From: Flavobacterium frigidimaris
Lineage (GTDB): Bacteria; Bacteroidota; Bacteroidia; Flavobacteriales; Flavobacteriaceae
DNA: 64,000 nt
NCBI GenBank assembly: GCA_900129595.1
Contig: FQWG01000009.1
Location: forward strand, 1 to 64,000
Reading direction: 5' to 3'
Shown here: in pieces, positions 1 to 8,076 of the stretch
Position numbering within the stretch: position 1 is the stretch's first letter
Layout: each line of letters starts with the position of its first letter
Position numbers and translations under genes: made by a program
The notes under the pieces: generated by a model
What the model saw: only the letters and a program-made list of their open reading frames with translations
What the model was told of the DNA's origin: nothing
The model's database searches: none

Positions 1-1
1 T

Positions 2-70
2 AGAAGTCAATTTAGAGGAGTGCGTAAAGTAGATTTCTTCTTATTCAGATTATCTAATCTTTTTGGCTAA
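2..70 (+). CDS. Possible 3' end of a gene cut by the window edge
   Basis: One frame is open from base 2 to a TAA at 68-70 and reads as 22 residues ending FFLFRLSNLFG. The composition looks like a real protein C-terminus, but the fragment is too short to assign a family. The other forward frames hold early stops. No function is proposed, and a chance open frame of this length is quite possible. Confidence 0.3.
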   Translation, partial: RSQFRGVRKVDFFLFRLSNLFG

Positions 71-130
71 TCCCCAAGCTTTGCGTTTGATCCTTTTTGC
101 GTTTGATTACTTTTGGATATCCTAATTAAA

Positions 131-164
131 CAAAAAAAAACTCCTTAATTTCTTAAGGAGTTTT
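131..164 (-). terminator. Terminator of tRNA-Val
   Basis: CTCCTTAA (141-148) pairs perfectly with TTAAGGAG (153-160) around a 4-base loop. On the minus strand a run of T follows, directly after the tRNA 3' end. Confidence 0.8.
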
Positions 165-242
165 TGGTGGGCGATGAGGGGTTCGAACCCCCGACCCCCT
201 CGGTGTAAACGAGGTGCTCTGAACCAGCTGAGCTAATCGCCC
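165..242 (-). tRNA. tRNA-Val (anticodon UAC)
   Basis: The minus strand begins GGGCGATTAGCTCAGC and ends with the matching acceptor strand ATCGCCC, discriminator A and an encoded CCA at 165-167. The anticodon arm is CCTCG-TTTACAC-CGAGG, giving anticodon TAC, which reads valine GUA and related codons. The T-arm shows the usual GGTTCGAACCC core. It is a single tRNA, not part of a visible tRNA cluster, and a strong hairpin terminator follows at once. Confidence 0.97.
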
Positions 243-420
243 TATTTTACTAGGTTGCTATCATTTGTGATTGCGAGTGCAAATATAAGGCACTTTTTCA
301 GTTCTGCAAACAAAACAAGCTAAAAATTTAAAGTTTTTTTAAAGTTTTTTCTATCTCGTTGTAATTGAATTTATTATAAAGCAAGTTTGTTTAGTTTTTT
401 TCATACAATTTGAAATCTTA

Positions 421-1647
421 CTAATGTAATGGCAATTCGGCAACGACAAAAGTACTTCCGCCAACGTAGATAAAATCGTTCTGACCTGCATTTTGCCTGG
501 CAGCAGCGAAAGCTTCGGCTACAGAATCGTATTTCTCACCAGATAAATCATATTTTTTAGCTGCTTCTTTCAGGATTTCAGTGTCTAAACCTCTTGACGA
601 ATCAGGTCGGCAGAAATAATATTGCGCATTTTTAGGAAAAAGAGGCAAAATAGAATCCAGGTCTTTGTCGTTTACAACTCCCAGAACAATATGTAGGTGG
701 TCAAAAGTTTCTTTCTGGATTTGATTCATCACAACCGTCAATCCATGTTTGTTGTGTGCTGTGTCGCATATGATTTTAGGATTTTCTCCCAATTGCTGCC
801 ATCTTCCTTGTAAGCCCGTATTTTTTACCACTTTCAATAAACCAGATTTTAGACTTTCATCTGAAATTTTGAATTCATTCTGAGAATTCAAAACGGTAAT
901 CGTTTGTTGAACCGTTTTTTTATTATGAAATTGATAATCCCCAATTAAATCCGAAGGGAAAACTTCCTGAATTAAATCCGAGGCAAAATAGATTGGCGCT
1001 TTGTTTTCTTCGGCTTTGGCCACAAATACAGGCTGAGTTTCATTCGTATATTCACCAATAACAACGGGAACATTCGGTTTAATAATTCCCGCCTTTTCAC
1101 CAGCAATTACTGCCGGAGTATTTCCCAAAAACTGAGTATGATCTAAATCGATGTTCGTAATAACCGAAACCAGAGGCGTGATAATATTCGTAGCGTCTAA
1201 TCTTCCGCCAAGGCCCACTTCGATAATAGCGATATCCGTTTTTTCTGAAGCAAAATAATCAAAAGCCAAACCTACAGACATTTCGAAAAAGCTCATATCA
1301 TTCGCTTCAAAAAAATCTTTGTGTTTGGCGACAAATTCACAAACAAAATCTTCTGAAATTTCTGCACCATTTATTTTAATTCTCTCTCTGAAATCCTTTA
1401 AATGAGGAGAAGTGTACAATCCAACATTATATCCAGCTTCCTGCAAAACCGAAGCAAGCATATGCGAAGTTGATCCTTTGCCATTCGTTCCCGCAACATG
1501 AATGCATTTTAACTCATTTTGAGGATTCCCAAGATGTGTCGCCAGTACTTTTATATTGGTCAGATCTTCTTTATAGGCCGAAGCTCCCTGAAGTTGATAC
1601 ATGGGTAGTTGATTAAACATCCAATTCGTAGTTTCCTGATAGTTCAT
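421..1647 (-). CDS. folC: Bifunctional folylpolyglutamate/dihydrofolate synthase
   Basis: This cytoplasmic Mur-ligase-family enzyme joins glutamate to dihydropteroate and to folates in ATP-dependent steps of folate biosynthesis. The 408-residue length is normal. The ATP-binding loop HVAGTNGKGST lies at residues 50-60, and the central Mur-ligase core (EVGLGGRLDATN, near residue 145) is clear. The C-terminal ligase domain runs to the end of the protein. The ATG at 1645-1647 gives the standard N-terminus MNYQETTNWMF. It is divergent from exbB, with about 130 bp of AT-rich DNA between them. The gene is intact and the assignment is secure. Confidence 0.95.
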   Translation of the reverse strand: MNYQETTNWMFNQLPMYQLQGASAYKEDLTNIKVLATHLGNPQNELKCIHVAGTNGKGSTSHMLASVLQEAGYNVGLYTSPHLKDFRERIKINGAEISEDFVCEFVAKHKDFFEANDMSFFEMSVGLAFDYFASEKTDIAIIEVGLGGRLDATNIITPLVSVITNIDLDHTQFLGNTPAVIAGEKAGIIKPNVPVVIGEYTNETQPVFVAKAEENKAPIYFASDLIQEVFPSDLIGDYQFHNKKTVQQTITVLNSQNEFKISDESLKSGLLKVVKNTGLQGRWQQLGENPKIICDTAHNKHGLTVVMNQIQKETFDHLHIVLGVVNDKDLDSILPLFPKNAQYYFCRPDSSRGLDTEILKEAAKKYDLSGEKYDSVAEAFAAARQNAGQNDFIYVGGSTFVVAELPLH

Positions 1648-1778
1648 GTATTTTGGATAAAATAGTTGTTGATTGAAATAATTTTCGATTTTTTTAGTTT
1701 TATATTACAGCGAAAATTATCTTTATTGCAAATTTCAAATATTTTTTAGAATTAATTATTAAAAACAAGAATTAATAT

Positions 1779-2474
1779 ATGTTTAGTTTTATTCAATTAC
1801 AAACAGATACAATTGCAAATGCCGCATCTAACGTAGTTATCGAAAAAATTGCACCAAATACTGAAATCTCAGTTTTAGGATTTATCTTAAAAGGAGGTTT
1901 TTTCCTGATCCCTATCGCTATATTATTATTCTATACTTTTTACGTTATTATAGAACGTTATCTATATATTAGTAAAGCTTCGAAAATTGATGCAAGATTA
2001 ATGCAGGATGTCGGAGATAAACTAAATGCCGGTAATATCGAATTGGCGAGAACTATTGTAGAAAGAAGTAATACCGCTGCCGGAAATATCTTAAAAGAAG
2101 GTGTTCTGGTAATTGGAAGACCAATTGCAGAAATTGAATCAAACATGGACCGTGCTGCCGATATCGAAATTGGTGAAATGGAAAGACGTTTAGGTCATCT
2201 TGGACTTATAGCAGGTATTGCACCAACTTTAGGTTTCATTGGGACAATTTCTGGGGTAATCAAAATTTTCTATAGCATATCTGTTACCGAGAATATTAGT
2301 ATCGGAAATATTTCCGGAGGTTTATATGAAAAAATGATCAGCTCAGGTTCCGGGTTAATCGTGGGTATTATTGCCTATAGTGCTTACCATTTGCTGAACG
2401 GAAAAATTGATGATTTTGCTTTAAAAATCCAAAAACAAATATTAGAATTTGTCAATATAATTCAAAGATCATAA
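1779..2474 (+). CDS. exbB: ExbB/TolQ/MotA-type proton channel subunit
   Basis: This inner-membrane protein forms the proton channel that, with ExbD, energises TonB-dependent outer-membrane transport. Three membrane segments are visible at about residues 33-57, 140-166 and 186-206. The second and third have the small-residue pattern of the family (LGLIAGIAPTLGFIGTISG). The length of 231 residues is usual for Bacteroidota. The stop codon is 3 bases from the start of exbD, so the two genes are surely one operon. tonB lies just beyond on the opposite strand, facing them. Confidence 0.93.
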   Translation: MFSFIQLQTDTIANAASNVVIEKIAPNTEISVLGFILKGGFFLIPIAILLFYTFYVIIERYLYISKASKIDARLMQDVGDKLNAGNIELARTIVERSNTAAGNILKEGVLVIGRPIAEIESNMDRAADIEIGEMERRLGHLGLIAGIAPTLGFIGTISGVIKIFYSISVTENISIGNISGGLYEKMISSGSGLIVGIIAYSAYHLLNGKIDDFALKIQKQILEFVNIIQRS

Positions 2475-2477
2475 GGT

Positions 2478-2873
2478 ATGTCTATTAAGAGAAAAAGAAG
2501 ATTTCATGCCGAAGTGGCAACTTCATCCTTGAGCGATATTATGTTTTTCCTGCTGTTGTTTTTCCTTATTATCTCAACGCTTGCAAACCCTAATGTTATC
2601 AAAATGACTTTGCCAAAAGCGAAATCAAATGAAAAAACAAACAAGCAGCTGATCAGTTTATCAGTTACCGAAGATAAAAAGTTCTACATCGACAAAGAAC
2701 CCGTAGATTTCGAAAATCTCGAAACTAGTCTGATGTCAAAAATAGGAGCAGACAAAGAACAAACCGTTGTAGTAAGAATTCCGTTCAATTTACAAGTACA
2801 GGATTTAGTCGATGTATTGCAAATAGGAGTGAAGAATAACCTAAAGTTTGTAATTGCGACAAGTCCGAAGTAA
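2478..2873 (+). CDS. exbD: ExbD/TolR biopolymer transport protein
   Basis: This is the partner of ExbB in the TonB energising complex: one N-terminal membrane helix (about residues 20-37) and a periplasmic domain. The helix begins SLSDIMFFLL, and Asp20 corresponds to the proton-carrying aspartate that is essential in this family. The length of 131 residues is typical. It follows exbB by 3 bases. Downstream lies a repeat-rich stretch containing hairpins able to end transcription before the convergent tonB gene. Confidence 0.93.
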   Translation: MSIKRKRRFHAEVATSSLSDIMFFLLLFFLIISTLANPNVIKMTLPKAKSNEKTNKQLISLSVTEDKKFYIDKEPVDFENLETSLMSKIGADKEQTVVVRIPFNLQVQDLVDVLQIGVKNNLKFVIATSPK

Positions 2874-2884
2874 AAATAGCATTC

Positions 2885-2999
2885 GGGCGTGACCACAATA
2901 AAAAAATGGGCTAATCTGCATAACGTTGATTTGCCCATTTTTTTATTGCGGTCGGGCTATCCACTCCGCCGCGGCGGAGTGCTCCTATCCCTCACGCGG
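2885..2999 (-). repeat. Two-hairpin dispersed repeat, copy 1
   Basis: On the minus strand this starts with the conserved block GCGTGAGGGATAGGAGC. A small hairpin (ACTCCGCC/GGCGGAGT) follows, then GGATAGCCCGAC, then a long hairpin. The long stem is a perfect 15 bp with a 21-base loop at 2912-2932, and the element ends near GGTCACGCCC. The same framework with different stem sequences occurs at 16046-16166, and a shorter relative lies at 20255-20347. In this copy the long hairpin has A/T runs on both sides and could act as a terminator between exbD and tonB. Confidence 0.75.
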
Positions 3000-3007
3000 G
3001 AAAAAGA

Positions 3008-3071
3008 GAGTATAGAATAAAGAAGAAAGAAAATAGAAGAAAGAGTAAAGAGAATAGATTAAAGAAAAAGT
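3008..3071. repeat. Low-complexity AGAATAAAGAAA-type repeat
   Basis: A purine-rich stretch is built of near-repeats of TATAGAATAAAGAA and AAGAGTAAAGAGAATAG. A closely related stretch follows the antiporter gene at 27861-27899. No open frame or structure is evident, and both copies sit just downstream of genes. Confidence 0.5.
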
Positions 3072-3131
3072 AGCCATTGAGTATGTCATTGCGAAGATTT
3101 CTCCTGCATCAAATTGACAAAAAAAGCGAAT

Positions 3132-3169
3132 AAAAAAGGCTTTCTGAAATAGTTCAGAAAGCCTTTTTT
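3132..3169. terminator. Bidirectional terminator between exbD and tonB
   Basis: AAAAAAGGCTTTCTGAA (3132-3148) pairs perfectly with its reverse complement at 3153-3169, with a 4-base loop and T-runs in both directions. It serves the convergent exbD and tonB transcripts. Confidence 0.85.
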
Positions 3170-3208
3170 ATGGTTATTTAAATTAGTGAAATCCGTGCAA
3201 TTCGTTTC

Positions 3209-4111
3209 TTAATCCAAACTAAAATTGTAAATAATCTTACCAACTTGTTTTGCCGGAGCATCAGCATCAGCATCCCATTTGGTATTCATGGCAGCAATTT
3301 TTGCCTGATCCAGTAAACATCTTGCGGTGTTTGTCGTTCCTTTTATTCCCGGAGTCGCACTTATGGTTTTACCGCTTTGATCTACTGTAACTTCCACAAC
3401 TACTCTCCCGGCTTCATTGCAAGTATATTTTGGTGCTGGTTTTGATAATGCTTTTCGGCCATTTAGATTATATCCTGATCCGCCGCCAGAACCACCGCCG
3501 CTTCCGGCTCCGTAACCGCTTCCTGTACCAACTCCATTTCCTGTGCCGTTTCCACCGCCAGTTCCGCCACCAGAACCTCCGGCGCCATAATATCCGTTAG
3601 AACCTAAACTTCCGCTAGCTTTTCCTTTATTTCCTGCTACTTTATCATCGCCATCGCCACCTTTATTCGATCCTTTCAGGATGCTGGATAACGCATCGTT
3701 GGTTGAGTTCGAAACTTTTGGTTTTTCGGGAACAGGTTTTGCTTCAGGTTTTACAACAGGAGTCGCTTTTTTAGGTTTCTCTTTTGTCGGAATTATTACG
3801 TCATTAGCATCGTCTTTTGTATTCTCCTGTGTTATGATTGCTTCGTCAGGAGTTGCTTTTGGAGGGGCTTGTTTCGTTTCGTTTTTTACATGCAGAACTT
3901 CACTTTTATAATTGGCTCCGGATCCTAAATCGCTGTCCCCAAAATTTACCGTAACGCCACCACCGCCACCGCCGGAAGCAAGTGCCGCGTTGTTTTCAGG
4001 ATTATAGGGAGGCCAAAAGCGAATAAAAAACAAAAGCAGCAACAAAACAGCGTAAATAGCTGTAGATATTAATAAAGATTTCTTTTTGTCCGAAGAATCT
4101 GTAAAAGTCAT
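3209..4111 (-). CDS. tonB: Energy transducer TonB
   Basis: This protein spans the periplasm and passes the ExbB/ExbD proton-motive energy to outer-membrane receptors. A membrane anchor lies at residues 12-29. A glycine-run (SGGGGGG) follows, then a Lys/Pro-rich linker (about 80-135) and a long Gly/Ser/Asn-rich stretch (about 165-215). The C-terminal TonB domain occupies about 220-300 (YTCNEAGRVVVEVTVD). The length of 300 residues is normal. The gene stands alone and points at exbBD, which it presumably serves together with the SusC-like and other receptors in the window. Confidence 0.88.
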   Translation of the reverse strand: MTFTDSSDKKKSLLISTAIYAVLLLLLFFIRFWPPYNPENNAALASGGGGGGVTVNFGDSDLGSGANYKSEVLHVKNETKQAPPKATPDEAIITQENTKDDANDVIIPTKEKPKKATPVVKPEAKPVPEKPKVSNSTNDALSSILKGSNKGGDGDDKVAGNKGKASGSLGSNGYYGAGGSGGGTGGGNGTGNGVGTGSGYGAGSGGGSGGGSGYNLNGRKALSKPAPKYTCNEAGRVVVEVTVDQSGKTISATPGIKGTTNTARCLLDQAKIAAMNTKWDADADAPAKQVGKIIYNFSLD

Positions 4112-4205
4112 TTTAATTCTGAGTTTTGTAATAGTATTTAATAAAAACGTTTAAAAGTAGTAAAAATTGTTTAGAATCAAAGGCTGAGTTAGATTTTATA
4201 GGTTG

Positions 4206-4352
4206 CCGTTTTTTGCACGCAGATTTCGCAGATTTAAGCAGATTTTAATTTTAAAATAGATCTGTATAAATCTGCTAACATATATTTTAAATCTGTGTGA
4301 AAAATTAATCGCAAAGTGAGAAATCTTTTAAATCCTATTAATCTGTGGCAAA
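4206..4352. repeat. Word-like intergenic repeat (GCAGATTT / AATCTGTGGCAAAA)
   Basis: The stretch contains GCAGATTTCGCAGATTTAAG with near 10-base spacing. It ends ATTAATCTGTGGCAAAAAA, which also closes both tandem copies at 33641-33984. The middle part AATCGCAAAGT is shared with those copies as well. It fills the gap between tonB and the dehydrogenase, and no gene is visible there. Confidence 0.6.
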
Positions 4353-4384
4353 AAAAAACGAGCTAATTTATTTAGCTCGTTTTC
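4350..4384 (-). terminator. Terminator of the glutamate dehydrogenase gene
   Basis: AAACGAGCTAA (4356-4366) pairs with TTAGCTCGTTT (4372-4382). On the minus strand a long T-run follows. Confidence 0.85.
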
Positions 4385-4403
4385 GAATTGAAGTATAAAA
4401 AAA

Positions 4404-5630
4404 TTATACTAATTGTTTCAATGCAATCTCAAAAGCAGTTGCACTAATATTTGTTTTTGATGGATTTAAAGCATGAGCTTTTACAATCGCATTTTTTATA
4501 GTTTCTGAGGTATCATTGAAAATAGCTTCATCGGTCATTTGCACTTTTTTCTCCATAAAATAAGCAAAAACCCTTGCCATTCCACAGTTCGAAATAAAAT
4601 CAGGAATCAAGCTCACTTTGTGATCTACTTCTTCCATAATAGAACCAAAGAAAATTTCCTTATCAGCAAAAGGAACATTCGCACCACAAGAAATAACTTC
4701 TAATCCGTTTGCAATTAAGCTGTCAATTTGAGTTTGTTGTACCAATCTTGACGCTGCACAAGGCGTGAAAATTTCAGCACCAATAGTCCATATTTTAGCG
4801 TTGATTTCTTCAAACGGAATCATGTTGTCAGCCACCAGTTTGTTTCCGTCTTTATTCAAAAATAAAGTTCTGATTTCTTCAAAAGAAAATCCGTCTTCTT
4901 TGATTAATCCACCATCGCGGTCGATAATTCCGATAACTTTTGCACCCATTTCAGCTAAGTAAAAAGCAGCTGCAGACCCTACATTTCCAAAACCCTGTAC
5001 GATTGCTTTTTTACCTTTTATGTCTCCGCCGTATGTTGCGTAGTAATGACGAACTGCTTCAGCAACGCCATAACCCGTAATCATATCGGCAACCGTATAT
5101 TTTCTGGTTACATCGGGAGAAAATTTAGGGTTTTCGATCACCTTAATTACACCCTGACGTAACTGGCCAATTCTATTAATTTTATCTGCTTCGGTTGGCT
5201 TAAAGTGTCCGTTGAAAACACCTTCCTGCGGATGCCATACACCACATTCTTCCGTCATTGGGATTACTTCGTGAATTTCATCCACATTCAAATCTCCGCC
5301 GGTTCCGTAGTAGCTTTTTAGTAAAGGCGAAACTGCTTTATACCAACGCTGTAAAACACCTTTTTTACGAGGATCATTCGGATCAAAATTAATTCCGGAT
5401 TTTGCGCCTCCAATTGCAGGTCCCGAAACCGAAAATTTCACTTCCATCGTTTTGGCCAATGATAAAACTTCATTCATATCCAAGCCTTTTCTCATTCTGG
5501 TTCCTCCACCTGCAGCTCCTCCACGAAGTGAATTAATAACAGTCCAACCTTCAGCTTCTGTTTCAGAATCTTTCCAGTTAAAAACAATTTCAGGTGCTTT
5601 ATTTTCAAATTGCTGTAATAAATCTTTCAT
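4404..5630 (-). CDS. Glu/Leu/Phe/Val-type amino-acid dehydrogenase
   Basis: This cytoplasmic NAD(P)-dependent enzyme oxidatively deaminates an amino acid, most likely glutamate, to the 2-oxo acid. The substrate-domain motif GPAIGGAKSG at residues 70-79 holds the family's catalytic lysine (K77). The downstream Asp region YGTGGDLNVDE is present. The Rossmann loop GFGNVG is at 213-218. The length of 408 residues fits the family. Substrate preference cannot be set from sequence alone. It is monocistronic with a strong terminator. Confidence 0.88.
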   Translation of the reverse strand: MKDLLQQFENKAPEIVFNWKDSETEAEGWTVINSLRGGAAGGGTRMRKGLDMNEVLSLAKTMEVKFSVSGPAIGGAKSGINFDPNDPRKKGVLQRWYKAVSPLLKSYYGTGGDLNVDEIHEVIPMTEECGVWHPQEGVFNGHFKPTEADKINRIGQLRQGVIKVIENPKFSPDVTRKYTVADMITGYGVAEAVRHYYATYGGDIKGKKAIVQGFGNVGSAAAFYLAEMGAKVIGIIDRDGGLIKEDGFSFEEIRTLFLNKDGNKLVADNMIPFEEINAKIWTIGAEIFTPCAASRLVQQTQIDSLIANGLEVISCGANVPFADKEIFFGSIMEEVDHKVSLIPDFISNCGMARVFAYFMEKKVQMTDEAIFNDTSETIKNAIVKAHALNPSKTNISATAFEIALKQLV

Positions 5631-5710
5631 TTTGTTGAGATATGTTTAGTTTGCGTAAAAGTATAAAATAGAATAATGCGAATAATGTATTCTGTTACAA
5701 TTTTAACAAA

Positions 5711-5750
5711 CAAAAAAAAGAAAGCCGAAAACTATGCGTTTTCGGCTTTA
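5711..5750 (-). terminator. Terminator of the chalcone-isomerase-like gene
   Basis: AAAGCCGAAAAC (5721-5732) pairs with GTTTTCGGCTTT (5738-5749). An A-run at 5713-5720 gives the minus-strand T-tract. Confidence 0.85.
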
Positions 5751-5776
5751 GTATTCTATAAAATTTAGTAGAATTT

Positions 5777-6352
5777 TTATATTCCTAATAAATGTTTTTT
5801 CAGTGTTTCGTCTACGGGTTTGTTAGAGAGCCAGATTCCGAATAATGCTTTTTTGAAATCAAATCCGGGTATTTTTCCTTTTAATACGTTATTTTTATAA
5901 ACATTGGTAGTCTGATCAAGTGGATTATATCCTAAAATAAATACATCTTTTTCTGTTATAGCATCGCTCAAAAAGGTTTTAAACTCTTCTATTCTTGGTC
6001 GCAATTCCTGGAGATTGCTTCCTGCTGATTTTTCGAAACCGGCATTCATGGCTTTCGTTAACTTATTTGATGAAACCATAGAGGAGGTAATTTCGATTCG
6101 GATTGCCATTTCAGTATCGCTGTCAATAATAAATTCAGGGTCCTGACTTAACTGCGATAAATATAAAGCCTGAACATAAACTTCGAGCCACATTTTAGAT
6201 CTTCCGCCGGCTCCGTTAAGTTGTAAACTTTTGTTTTGAAATTCAATTTTTCGGGGAACCGTCACACCATTTACTTCGAGTTGTGTTTGAGCAGAAACGG
6301 TCGAAAATTGTATGCTTAAAAAGAGTGTCAGTAAAAGTGTAATCTTTTTCAT
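5777..6352 (-). CDS. Secreted chalcone-isomerase-like protein
   Basis: The 191-residue protein has a clear signal peptide (residues 1-21, ending VSAQ). The rest matches the bacterial chalcone-isomerase-fold family seen in Bacteroidota and Proteobacteria: an opening VNGVTVPRKIEF, a central KMWLEVYVQALYLS strand-helix and a closing region around GIWLSNKPVD. Proteins of this fold in bacteria are usually not true flavonoid enzymes, and a fatty-acid or small-ligand binding role is inferred, not shown. It has its own terminator and no operon partner. Confidence 0.8.
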   Translation of the reverse strand: MKKITLLLTLFLSIQFSTVSAQTQLEVNGVTVPRKIEFQNKSLQLNGAGGRSKMWLEVYVQALYLSQLSQDPEFIIDSDTEMAIRIEITSSMVSSNKLTKAMNAGFEKSAGSNLQELRPRIEEFKTFLSDAITEKDVFILGYNPLDQTTNVYKNNVLKGKIPGFDFKKALFGIWLSNKPVDETLKKHLLGI

Positions 6353-6637
6353 GTGGTATCATTTTGGTTTTTTTTGGGTAAAAATAATAGTAATTCTTTA
6401 ATAAAACCTCTAAAATACAGATGTTTTTTTATCCTCGATTTTGATTTTTTTTAGCGTATTGTATTAGCAATCAAATTAGTAAGAGTAGTTTTACGTACTT
6501 TTACCTGTTTTAGGAATTATGCCATCTTTTAGGGGCATAAACCAGCTGTAACTTTAAGTTTTAAATCATTATTGGCTGTTTTTATATTCTTAAATTTTGC
6601 AGAAAACGTTGCAAACTTATCGTCAGTATTGCTAAAT

Positions 6638-6672
6638 TTCGTAATAATTACGAAAACGATATCGTAATTATT
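6638..6672. promoter_or_regulatory. Operator-like palindrome upstream of acyl-CoA dehydrogenase
   Basis: TTCGTAATAATTACGAA (6638-6654) is a perfect palindrome around one central base. Its right half recurs inverted at TCGTAATTATT (6662-6672), which also gives an 11-bp-arm inverted repeat with an 8-base spacer. The site ends 28 bases before the -33 element of the downstream promoter. The arrangement suits a dimeric repressor or activator with two overlapping sites. The regulator is unknown. Confidence 0.5.
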
Positions 6673-6700
6673 GCTGATCTCTTAAAATTATATGCATGCA

Positions 6701-6731
6701 TTGTTAATTTCACATTTAAAAATTATCTTTG
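6701..6731 (+). promoter_or_regulatory. Bacteroidota-type promoter of acyl-CoA dehydrogenase
   Basis: TTG at 6701-6703, a 20-base spacer and TATCTTTG at 6724-6731 match the -33/-7 consensus well. The predicted transcript start near 6738 leaves a leader of about 100 bases. Confidence 0.65.
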
Positions 6732-6837
6732 AAAGCCTTTCTCAAGGAAATAAAACAATTCAAAAAACAAAAACAACCTTCGTCTAAACGGGAAAATTCT
6801 GAAATTTGGTTTAGGAGAATAATAAAATAATAGAACT

Positions 6838-7980
6838 ATGGATTTCAATCTTACCGAAGAACATTTAATGATTCAGCAAGCCGCCAGAGATTTTGCTCAA
6901 AACGAATTATTGCCAGGTGTCATTGAACGTGACGAGAAACAAATTTTTCCGACGGAGCAAGTAAAAAAAATGGGGCAATTAGGGTTCATGGGAATGATGG
7001 TTGATCCTAAATACGGAGGAAGTGGTCTGGATGCGATTTCGTATGTAATTGCTATGGAAGAAATTTCGAAAGTAGATGCATCGGCTTCTGTAGTAATGTC
7101 TGTAAACAACTCTTTAGTTTGTTGGGGTTTACAGGAATTTGGAACTGAAGAACAAAAACAAAAATATTTACCGGGTTTAGCATCCGGAGAAATTCATGGA
7201 GCATTTTGCTTAAGCGAGCCGGAAGCCGGAAGTGATGCGACTTCGCAAAAAACTACTGCGGTTGATATGGGAGATCACTATATCGTAAACGGAACAAAAA
7301 ACTGGATTACAAACGGGAATACAGCATCAGTTTATTTGGTTATTGCGCAAACGCATCCGGAATTAAAGCACAAAGGAATTAATGCTTTGATTATGACCAA
7401 AGATATGCCTGGTTTTTCTATTGGCCCAAAAGAGCAAAAAATGGGAATTCGTGGTTCTGATACGCACTCTTTAATGTTTAGTGATGTAAAAGTTCCTAAG
7501 GAAAACAGGATTGGAGAAGATGGTTTCGGATTTAAATTTGCGATGAAAACCCTTGCAGGCGGCCGTATCGGGATTGCATCTCAGGCGTTAGGAATCGCCT
7601 CGGGAGCATACGAACTGGCTTTGAAATATTCGAAAGAGCGTAAAGCTTTTGGAACGGAGATTTGCAACCATCAGGCAATTGCTTTTAAATTGGCAGATAT
7701 GGCGGTAAACATCGAAGCAGCACGCCATTTATGTATGAAAGCAGCCTGGGACAAAGACCAGCATAAAAATTATGATGTGAGTGGGGCAATGGCAAAATTG
7801 TTTGCTTCGCAAGTAGCAATGGACACTGCTGTTGAAGCCGTTCAGATTCACGGAGGAAACGGATATGTAAAAGAATATCATGTAGAGCGTTTTATGCGTG
7901 ATGCAAAAATTACTCAGATTTACGAAGGGACTTCTGAAATTCAGAAAATTGTAATTTCTAGATCTGTTATCGCAGGATAA
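6838..7980 (+). CDS. Short-chain-type acyl-CoA dehydrogenase
   Basis: This FAD-dependent cytoplasmic enzyme introduces the alpha-beta double bond into acyl-CoA, either in beta-oxidation or in branched amino-acid breakdown. The length of 380 residues is standard. Visible family motifs are AFCLSEPEAGSDA (flavin/substrate loop), KNWITNG and the C-terminal AVQIHGGNGY. QIYEGTSEIQ carries the likely catalytic base E363. The gene is monocistronic with a good promoter upstream and a strong terminator after it. Chain-length preference is not certain. Confidence 0.92.
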   Translation: MDFNLTEEHLMIQQAARDFAQNELLPGVIERDEKQIFPTEQVKKMGQLGFMGMMVDPKYGGSGLDAISYVIAMEEISKVDASASVVMSVNNSLVCWGLQEFGTEEQKQKYLPGLASGEIHGAFCLSEPEAGSDATSQKTTAVDMGDHYIVNGTKNWITNGNTASVYLVIAQTHPELKHKGINALIMTKDMPGFSIGPKEQKMGIRGSDTHSLMFSDVKVPKENRIGEDGFGFKFAMKTLAGGRIGIASQALGIASGAYELALKYSKERKAFGTEICNHQAIAFKLADMAVNIEAARHLCMKAAWDKDQHKNYDVSGAMAKLFASQVAMDTAVEAVQIHGGNGYVKEYHVERFMRDAKITQIYEGTSEIQKIVISRSVIAG

Positions 7981-8000
7981 ATTTTGAGATAGATTTAATA

Positions 8001-8040
8001 AAAACCCTTTCAGACTTATGAGTCTGAAAGGGTTTTTGCT
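8001..8040 (+). terminator. Terminator of acyl-CoA dehydrogenase
   Basis: AAAACCCTTTCAGACT (8001-8016) pairs with AGTCTGAAAGGGTTTT (8021-8036), with a 4-base loop and T-rich sequence after it. Confidence 0.9.
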
Positions 8041-8076
8041 TTTTTTAATTGGTTACTTTTACCTAAAGATTTTTTT

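Larger units (their letters stand above)
6353..6837. other. 485-bp gap with hairpin, palindromes and promoter, no gene
   Basis: No supported open frame was found. The gap holds a short hairpin (TATGCC/GGCATA near 6518-6542), the palindrome cluster at 6638-6672 and the promoter at 6701-6731. All lie on the acyl-CoA dehydrogenase side of the gap. Confidence 0.6.
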
